DNA of 64,000 nt, from the NCBI GenBank assembly GCA_050741915.1, contig JBOGEX010000089.1, forward strand, positions 62,001 to 126,000, read 5' to 3'. The position numbers and the translations under genes were made by a program. Shown here one piece after another: positions 58,509 through 64,000 of this stretch. Below the pieces are notes generated by a model that was not told where the DNA came from, made no database searches, and was given only the letters and a program-made list of their open reading frames with translations. Source of the DNA: JACCTH01 sp050741915 (lineage in GTDB: Bacteria; Actinomycetota; Acidimicrobiia; Spongiisociales; ZC4RG35). The first letter of the stretch is position 1; every line of letters starts with the position of its first letter.

Positions 58509-58888
58509 TTGTTATCGATGCGTCGGCGGCGCTGCTAGCCCTTCTCAAGGCAGGCGACGCCCGGGCCAACCTGGAGCTGGAGTCGGTGGCGGTGCCGCAC
58601 CTGGCAGATTCCGAAGTGGCTCACGCCCTCCGCTCTCAGGTCCTACGAGGCACAGTCCCGGAACCGCAGGCGGCAGCCGCCTTGGCGACCTGGGCACGCT
58701 TGAGCGTGCGTCGATTCCCGGCCTCCGGTCTGCTGGCTCGGATATGGGAGCTCCGACAGAACCTGTCCGGATACGACGCTACTTACGTGGCGCTGGCCGA
58801 AGCCTTGGACACCCCGCTCTTAACGGCCGATGCCCGCCTCGGCACCGCTCCCGGGCCTAGGTGTCCCATCACGGTCGTGCGGGGGTAG
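58505..58888 (+). CDS. vapC: VapC-type PIN-domain ribonuclease toxin
   Basis: A 127-residue PIN domain. The acidic residues for metal binding are in VIDASAALLAL (Asp5), DSEVAHALR (Glu near 43), YDATYVALAEAL (Asp near 95) and LLTADARL (Asp near 113). It should cleave a tRNA or rRNA when free of antitoxin. Start TTG 58505 overlaps the vapB stop (TTGA). Confidence 0.93.
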   Translation: MIVIDASAALLALLKAGDARANLELESVAVPHLADSEVAHALRSQVLRGTVPEPQAAAALATWARLSVRRFPASGLLARIWELRQNLSGYDATYVALAEALDTPLLTADARLGTAPGPRCPITVVRG

Positions 58889-59011
58889 CTCGGCTGAGCC
58901 AGTGGCGGTGGGCGATTTCGAAGCCACCTGGTCTCCCAACTCGAACGCCCCCACTGACCCATCCGCCCTTTGCATCAAATCCTCCCCGGAGGCCTAAGTA
59001 TGTCGGCGCGC

Positions 59012-59572
59012 TTAGCTCGGTTTTTTACCGAAAAAGCTCCTCAACCAGGAGAGAAGGCTCGACCAGAAGAGCCGAAAGGGCTTCACCTCACCTGCCTCGA
59101 TGGAGGCGGCGGCCTCCCCGCTCAGCGCCGCCATCTTCTGTTCGAGGCATCCGACAAAGTCCGCGATCAGCCGACGGCTCATCTCGTTGATAAGGCCGGT
59201 GCGGCCGAACTGCGCCGCCGGCCCCGCCAAGGTGATGTCGGCATCGATCGTCACATGAGTTGAGGAACTGTCTTTCTCCGCCAGGCCATAGTTGACTTTC
59301 ACCTGGCCGCGACTGCCGCCCTTCTTGTCGACCCCCTTGCCGTCGATCACCGCGGTGTGGGTGGTGGGGTCGGTGGAGACCTTGGCTTCACCCTCGAAGG
59401 TGGCTGCTATCGGACCCAGCTTGACCGAGATATTCCCGACGTAAACGTCCTCGCCTTTGCTCTCTTGCAGAGTTGCCCCCGGGAGGCATTGGGCAACCGA
59501 GGGCACGTCCTGGAGCTTCTCCCAGACCGCTGCCAGCGGACGAGCCACATCGAACTCGTGCGTTATCTGCAT
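59012..59572 (-). CDS. Carbon monoxide dehydrogenase subunit G-like (CoxG/SRPBCC) protein
   Basis: A 186-residue CoxG-type SRPBCC protein (ITHEFDVARPLAAVWEKLQDVPSVAQCLPGA, then VGNISVKLGPIAATFEGEA). The tail carries a hydrophobic helix (FRLFWSSLLSWLRSFFG) that may bind the membrane, as proposed for CoxG recruitment of CO dehydrogenase. It is followed upstream by a xdhC/coxI gene, but no coxMSL is in the window. The 123 bases between vapC and this gene hold nothing recognisable. Confidence 0.88.
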   Translation of the reverse strand: MQITHEFDVARPLAAVWEKLQDVPSVAQCLPGATLQESKGEDVYVGNISVKLGPIAATFEGEAKVSTDPTTHTAVIDGKGVDKKGGSRGQVKVNYGLAEKDSSSTHVTIDADITLAGPAAQFGRTGLINEMSRRLIADFVGCLEQKMAALSGEAAASIEAGEVKPFRLFWSSLLSWLRSFFGKKPS

Positions 59573-59576
59573 CGAT

Positions 59577-60662
59577 TCAACCTAACGGGCGCCAGTTCTG
59601 CGGCCCCTTCTTCTCGACCAGGAATCCGCCGCGCTTATGACGGCGGATGGTGAGGATCTCAGAGAGAATCGCCCAGGCTATCTCGACCGGTCCGTCGGCG
59701 CCCAGGTCGAGGCCGGCGGGACCAAAGATGCGCTCTGAGGCTCCGGGCTCGATGCCTCGGGCAGAGAGGTCCTTCAACATTCGCTCCAGGCGCTCGCCGG
59801 GTCCGAGGCAGCCGATGTAGGCGGCTCCCGATCCGATCAAGGAGCCGAGATAGTCGACATCACGCAAATAGTTGTGCGACATGATCACAAAGTTGGTGCC
59901 ATCGTCGACGTCGACGTGGTTGGTCAGGTCGGCCGGAGCACACTGGACCAGCCGGTCGGCTTCGGGAAACCGCTCGTGAGTAAGGAAAGCGCGACGATCA
60001 TCGACCACCGTGGCCTCGAATCCGAGTTCCTTTCCAAGCCGAACGAGCGGAACGGCGTCGTGCCCGGCTCCGCAGACGACTAGTCGGCTGCGACCGGAAA
60101 CCACCTCGAGCAGGTAATCGACTCCGACGCGATGAAGCCGGCGGTGACGCCCTTCCCTCCTCGCCTCGGCCAGCTCGCGGCCCCATTCTTCGTTGTCCGG
60201 TTCGACCTCGCCGTGGGTGCCTAGATCGGGCCCGCTCAAGGTGTGCAGGATCCCTCCCGGCGAACGCTCGATTAACTCGCTCAATGCCAACGCGGCGCCG
60301 GCCGGTTCGACCAAGAGTTGAGTCACGCCGTTGCACCCGATGCCCCAGCCCCATACTTCCTCGTCATCGGCGGTGAGATCGAACTCAACTATGCGAGCGG
60401 GATCACTCCCGCCCATGGCGCGAGCGATGTCGATGAGCTCGTTGTCGAGGCAACCCCCCGAGACGGTCCCGACCATGGACCCATCGCTCGAGATGAGCTG
60501 ACGCGCTCCCAGGCCTCGATAGGTCGAGCCCCTGACGCCGACCACTGTCGCCAGAACGAAAGGAATCCGGCGGCGAAGCCAATCCGGAACCGTTTGCAAG
60601 ACCTGATCGGTCACAGACTCAAAGTTAGTGGCCGGTGTACCCAGACAGGAGCTCGAGGGCAT
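59577..60662 (-). CDS. XdhC/CoxI family maturation protein
   Basis: A protein of 345-361 residues. The N-terminal XdhC_CoxI domain has FVLATVVGVRGSTYRGLGARQLIS and VGTVSGGCLDNELI with a conserved cysteine; a Rossmann fold begins at SRLVVCGAGHDAVPLVRLGKELGF; the end has GAAYIGCLGP. It helps insert the sulfurated molybdenum cofactor into xanthine or CO dehydrogenases. ATG 60662 overlaps the mog gene by 38 bases; GTG 60614 is the alternative start. Confidence 0.9.
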   Translation of the reverse strand: MPSSSCLGTPATNFESVTDQVLQTVPDWLRRRIPFVLATVVGVRGSTYRGLGARQLISSDGSMVGTVSGGCLDNELIDIARAMGGSDPARIVEFDLTADDEEVWGWGIGCNGVTQLLVEPAGAALALSELIERSPGGILHTLSGPDLGTHGEVEPDNEEWGRELAEARREGRHRRLHRVGVDYLLEVVSGRSRLVVCGAGHDAVPLVRLGKELGFEATVVDDRRAFLTHERFPEADRLVQCAPADLTNHVDVDDGTNFVIMSHNYLRDVDYLGSLIGSGAAYIGCLGPGERLERMLKDLSARGIEPGASERIFGPAGLDLGADGPVEIAWAILSEILTIRRHKRGGFLVEKKGPQNWRPLG

Positions 60663-61095
60663 GGGGCAACACCGGCACCAAGGCGGCGAAGCCTTCTTCG
60701 ACCCCTCGCGGGCTCCCGGGCAGATTGACTATCAGGGTGGACCCACGGCTCCCCACGACGCCCCGCGAGAGAACTGCCATCGGGGTGGACTCAAGCCCTT
60801 TGGCGAACAAGAGATGCATCAAGCCCGGGGCGGTCCGGTTGACGACGGCGCTAGTCGCTTCTGGGGTCACGTCCCGAGGTCCGAAACCGGTGCCGCCGGT
60901 GGTGACCACCAGCCGGGCTTCGGTCGAAAGCTCTACCAAGGCCAAGGAGATCTGGTCGTTTTCATCCGGAATGACCCTGCGAGCGACCACCTCATAGCCC
61001 GCCGCCTCGAGAGCGGCGGCGAGGACATCTCCCGACCGATCGACCCTCGTCCCGGCGGCGACCCCATCGGAGACGGTCACCACCGCGGCTTTCAC
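60625..61095 (-). CDS. mog: Molybdopterin adenylyltransferase (MogA/MoaB-type)
   Basis: A 156-residue MoCF-biosynthesis domain. It starts from GTG 61095 as VKAAVVTVSDGVAAGTRVDRSG and has the loop VVTTGGTGFGPRDVTPEAT and LPGSPRGVEEGF. It adenylates molybdopterin before molybdate insertion. The xdhC/coxI and coxG genes follow, so a molybdenum hydroxylase is expected elsewhere in the genome. Confidence 0.92.
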   Translation of the reverse strand: MKAAVVTVSDGVAAGTRVDRSGDVLAAALEAAGYEVVARRVIPDENDQISLALVELSTEARLVVTTGGTGFGPRDVTPEATSAVVNRTAPGLMHLLFAKGLESTPMAVLSRGVVGSRGSTLIVNLPGSPRGVEEGFAALVPVLPHALELLSGYTGH

Positions 61096-61108
61096 GAACG
61101 GAAGTATC

Positions 61109-61972
61109 TCAGGTGACGAAGAATGTTTGCGGGTCAGGCGGAATCGGAATCCCCCGGCTGAGAGCAAACCGGAAGACGACGAACAGAATGACGACCGCTG
61201 CTACCAAGCCCCAGCTGAAGCGCTGAGCGGTGGCGCCCTGATCGGGATCGACCGACTTCGTGCCCGGGGCGGCCAGCAACGTTGCCACGGTGAACAGCCC
61301 GTAGAGCGGCAATGCCGAAATCAGGCCGGCACCCGAATCGGGAAGGAAATAGATCACTGCCAGGAGGGCTCCGGCCAGGCCGGCGATCACTGCGATCTTG
61401 GCAACAAACGCGACGCGCCGGGAAGGAGTGGAGATTCCGCGCCGGCTGGTGGTGAAGGCGAGGAAGGCAGGCGCGGCGGCGAGCGAGACGAGGAGTAAAC
61501 CGATCGCTCCGGCCACTCCGACAACGACATTGATCCCGGCCGGCAGATCGAAATAGGCGAGCGCGAGAGCAAGGTCAGCGTCAGCGTCGATCCCGGCCTG
61601 TGCCATGGGCACGAAGCCCTGACGGAAGCTGTGAAGAATCAGCCAAAGAACGCAGAGACGGGAGGGGTCATGACGCCTGCTTCCCGGGTAGACGGCGAGA
61701 AAAGCGCCCCCGGCGATCAGAGCGGCGAGAGCTCCTCCTGCCAAGGCCAGCGGATTGTCTCCGGCCGTGAACTCCACCCGATCGTGGTAGAGCACGGGGC
61801 CTCGATCGAGAAGGAATCCCAGGACAAGGCGTCCGAGGGAGTCGGCCAGAACCGCAATGACGATGCCAATGGTCGAGCAAAGCGCAGAATTGATCAAGAG
61901 CGACGGGTTGTTGCCCGGGCGCGGTTCTTCAGACAGGGTGGTTATCTGTTCTGTGGACCTAAGCGACGGCAT
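61109..61972 (-). CDS. Multi-pass membrane protein, family not recognised
   Basis: A 287-residue protein with about seven hydrophobic segments between residues 27 and 282. A loop at about 125-145 has a short acidic part (GIDADADLALALAYFD). There is no motif I can assign. It lies 13 bases before mog on the same strand. Transport is possible but not shown. Confidence 0.75.
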   Translation of the reverse strand: MPSLRSTEQITTLSEEPRPGNNPSLLINSALCSTIGIVIAVLADSLGRLVLGFLLDRGPVLYHDRVEFTAGDNPLALAGGALAALIAGGAFLAVYPGSRRHDPSRLCVLWLILHSFRQGFVPMAQAGIDADADLALALAYFDLPAGINVVVGVAGAIGLLLVSLAAAPAFLAFTTSRRGISTPSRRVAFVAKIAVIAGLAGALLAVIYFLPDSGAGLISALPLYGLFTVATLLAAPGTKSVDPDQGATAQRFSWGLVAAVVILFVVFRFALSRGIPIPPDPQTFFVT

Positions 61973-62002
61973 GCTAAGACTTCGACCTCGTAGAGCCAGA
62001 TA

Positions 62003-63112
62003 TCAAACGTTTTTTGGCCCGTCGTCGAACGCCTCGATCACTTGGTGGCGGGCAAAGGCGCTCGTGACTAGCGCTTGGAAGATCGCTGTGACCGGTAGAG
62101 CGAGGATCGCTCCGACCCCACCGAGCAAGCTCGCTCCGGCAATAACAGCCCCTATCGAGACCGCCGGGTGGATGTCCATGGTCCGGCTGGTGATGCGCGG
62201 GGCAATGAAGTAGTTCTCGACCTGCTGGTAGAGGATCATGGCGATGATCACCCACAGGGCGGTGAGGGGACTCTTGGTGAGGGCGGCAAGGGCTGGAAGA
62301 ACCATACCGATATAAGTCCCGATCACCGGGATGAACTGAGAAACGACACCCATCCAGATCGCCAATGGAAAAGCGGAGGGCACTCCGAGGGCCGCCAGGA
62401 CGATCCAGGTAACCATTGTGGCGGCAACGGCTAGCAGAGCGCGGGAGTAGGCATATCGGCCGGTGCGTTCGACGGCCGTGTCCCATGTGTCGAGAACGTA
62501 TTGCTGTCGCTTGGGGGGAAGAGTCGAAAGGAGAAGCCGCCGCCAGGTGGGTCCCTCGGCCAAGAGGTAATACGAAAAGAGGGCGACAGTCGCCAACTGG
62601 AAGATGAGGCCGAAGACCGTGTTGCCCACCGCCATCACCCCTCCTGCCACCTGCGACCCGTACTGCCCGATGAGGCTTCCGAGGTCCTGGAAACCCTCTC
62701 CCAGATCCGGAGTATCAAGCTCAAGTCCGAAACGCTCGGTGAACGTACTGAGGGCCGCCAGATACTCGGGAACGCGTGCGATCAGGTTCGAAGCCTGGGT
62801 AACGAGGACCGGCACCAACGAACCGACGAAACCACCGAACAGAACCAGAGACAGCAAGAAGACGACGAGGGTTGCGGTCCTTCTCTTCCATCCTCGCTTG
62901 ACCAGGGCTTGCACCGCCGGCTCGAGGGCGATGGCGACAAAGATCGAAAGAAACAGGATGTAGAGGATGGAGCGAACTTGGTAAAGGACCCAAAGCACGA
63001 TCGTCGCGCTCACCAACACCGCCAAGATGACCACGACCCCGCGCGGCAGCCACTCCGGGGGGCGCTGACGGTTGGGAAGGTCGACCACGCGGCGGAAGGC
63101 TACAGCCGCCAA
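62003..63112 (-). CDS. AI-2E family transporter
   Basis: A 369-residue membrane protein with the PerM/TqsA plan: two N-terminal helices (about 28-48 and 52-70), a long amphipathic segment, and five further helices. Conserved text includes YILFLSIFVAIALEPAV, QFIPVIGTYIGMVLPAL and the end motif SRTMDIHPAVSIGAVIAGASLLGGVGAILALPVTA. Members export small molecules or quorum signals; some act as Na+/H+ antiporters. A single CGCGAAAA at 63115-63122 lies just upstream. Confidence 0.9.
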   Translation of the reverse strand: MAAVAFRRVVDLPNRQRPPEWLPRGVVVILAVLVSATIVLWVLYQVRSILYILFLSIFVAIALEPAVQALVKRGWKRRTATLVVFLLSLVLFGGFVGSLVPVLVTQASNLIARVPEYLAALSTFTERFGLELDTPDLGEGFQDLGSLIGQYGSQVAGGVMAVGNTVFGLIFQLATVALFSYYLLAEGPTWRRLLLSTLPPKRQQYVLDTWDTAVERTGRYAYSRALLAVAATMVTWIVLAALGVPSAFPLAIWMGVVSQFIPVIGTYIGMVLPALAALTKSPLTALWVIIAMILYQQVENYFIAPRITSRTMDIHPAVSIGAVIAGASLLGGVGAILALPVTAIFQALVTSAFARHQVIEAFDDGPKNV

Positions 63113-63132
63113 ATCGCGAAAATCGACAAGGC

Positions 63133-64000
63133 CTATGAGCGCTTGCGACGCATCAAGCGCTGCAAGGTCTCGGACTCAGAAAGCGTCTCGGGTCGCAAGC
63201 CGGTGACCTCGGCCTCGTCAATTACCGCCTCGATTCGCCGCCTTTCGCGAGTTCGCGATCGTTGCATGCCCTCCCGCCAGAGGTCGGCGTCGCCCTGGGT
63301 GAGGACCAGTCGACGCAGAGCCACATCCAGCAGAAACAATGCCAGACCCAGGGCCGCCAGCCACGGCCAGATCGATACTTCGGCCCGACCTCGGGTAGGT
63401 GCCGGATCGAAAACATCGACCGGGGCCGGGTTGAGCCTGCCTCCGGAAAGGGCGGCCAGATCGTTGCCGAGAGTCGGGTCAGGTTCTCGGAAGGCAAACT
63501 CCTCTTCATAGGCCGACACCGCCCCCGAACCGGAGGTCACCTGCGATCCGTCTGGGTTGGATTGGGTCACTGCTACCCAGTACGCACCAGCCGGACCGAG
63601 GGGGGCCGATCCGCTGAACTCGGTGCTCGATACCCGGGAGAGGGGAACCAACATTGTGTCGCCGTTAGGACCGCGCACTCTCGCCACCGCGGTCGAATCA
63701 ATATCCGCCCCGGTCGGGGTATAGCGAATCTGCAGACGACCATCCTCGACATAGGTGAGGGGGGGATTGTCCCGGCCAGCGGGCAGGACATCGCGTACCA
63801 CCCGTCCCCAGAAATCTGAATGCGACTCCCAGTCAACCCATTGACTCGACCATCGGGCGGTGGCGTCAGATGTCCAAGCGGTGGCCCGTCCCAACCCGCG
63901 CTGCCAGGTGGCCAGGAGAGGATCGGCTTGTCCGATTTCCATCACCACGGAAGCAGTGCCTTTGGCTTTGGTGAGCACGTAGCCTCCCAGAGGCGGTGAT
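63133..64000 (-). CDS. Large VWA/GATase-like membrane protein, 3' part only
   Basis: The minus frame is open to the window end (GGYVLTKAKGTA at the edge) and gives at least the last 289 residues. There is an extracytoplasmic beta-rich part (GRGTAWTSDATARWS, typical text of proteins with a VWA plus glutamine-amidotransferase-like fold), one membrane helix near the C-terminus (IWPWLAALGLALFLLDVAL), and a basic cytoplasmic tail. Such large proteins often belong to MoxR/BatA-type envelope loci. The start and main domain lie outside the window. Confidence 0.75.
   Translation of the reverse strand, partial: SPPLGGYVLTKAKGTASVVMEIGQADPLLATWQRGLGRATAWTSDATARWSSQWVDWESHSDFWGRVVRDVLPAGRDNPPLTYVEDGRLQIRYTPTGADIDSTAVARVRGPNGDTMLVPLSRVSSTEFSGSAPLGPAGAYWVAVTQSNPDGSQVTSGSGAVSAYEEEFAFREPDPTLGNDLAALSGGRLNPAPVDVFDPAPTRGRAEVSIWPWLAALGLALFLLDVALRRLVLTQGDADLWREGMQRSRTRERRRIEAVIDEAEVTGLRPETLSESETLQRLMRRKRS

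Noticed and set aside
63115..63122. Third CGCGAAAA box upstream of the AI-2E gene
   Set aside because: Only one copy, no partner 21 bases away and no -35/-10 at the distance seen for the two RNA promoters.

Overview
The window is high-GC DNA from an actinomycete-type bacterium, most likely a member of the Acidimicrobiia or a close relative. The reasons are gene content and layout: AdnAB-type double helicase-nucleases instead of RecBCD, a DUF222/HNH gene, a secreted CAP protein with a Thr/Pro/Ala linker, homodimeric pyruvate dehydrogenase E1, a DtxR-type iron regulator and many GTG/TTG starts with ATGA/GTGA overlaps. No tRNA, rRNA, CRISPR array, phage or transposase gene was seen.

Layout. 0-13.8 kb (mostly minus): a conserved housekeeping block recG-rsmD-coaD-coiled coil-DUF177-rpmF-plsX-rnc ... 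mutM-acyP-smc. A three-gene iron ABC importer plus a divergent DtxR regulator sits between rnc and mutM, with two different palindromic operators. 13.9-14.6 kb (plus): rpmB, a cold-shock-like protein and an AsnC-type ligand domain. 14.7-19.6 kb: a head-to-head pair, a nucleotide-translocase-like membrane protein with HEAT repeats and a cyclic-nucleotide-binding domain, and a TPR protein with a class III nucleotide cyclase domain. 19.7-22.4 kb: a SRPBCC gene broken by an in-frame TAA, dinB, trmO and a GYD protein. 22.5-25.4 kb (minus): moxR-DUF58-VWA. 25.5-27.8 kb: three damaged genes in a row (lipoprotein, DUF222/HNH, PPOX). 27.8-31.1 kb (minus): ddl, membrane-anchored murF and a hydrolase. 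31.2-36.4 kb: orphan histidine kinase, fabI, a membrane protein, an acyl-CoA synthetase and a bPH2-SHOCT protein.

36.4-38.4 kb is the most unusual part. A glyoxalase-fold gene and an ECF41/SigJ sigma factor diverge from two promoters that both match the ECF41 consensus. This pair is flanked by two inward-facing putative small RNA genes that share a 3' terminator sequence and an identical promoter geometry: two CGCGAAAA boxes 21 bp apart, then a TTGAC-type -35, an 18 bp spacer and a -10.

38.4-46.3 kb (plus): a stand-alone RecB-type nuclease, a CAP protein, then adnA-adnB. 46.3-54.8 kb: dtd, plsB, an ABC-2 drug-type exporter (three genes), a radical SAM protein ending in a CCAEP tail, and a hydrolase coupled to aceE. 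57.5-64 kb: a Cys-rich protein, vapBC with its own operator, coxG-xdhC-mog, two membrane proteins and the 3' end of a large membrane protein that runs off the window. A roughly 50 bp intergenic repeat occurs three times (11.6, 40.1 and 52.5 kb) and a 51 bp hairpin repeat is tandemly duplicated at 49.0 kb.
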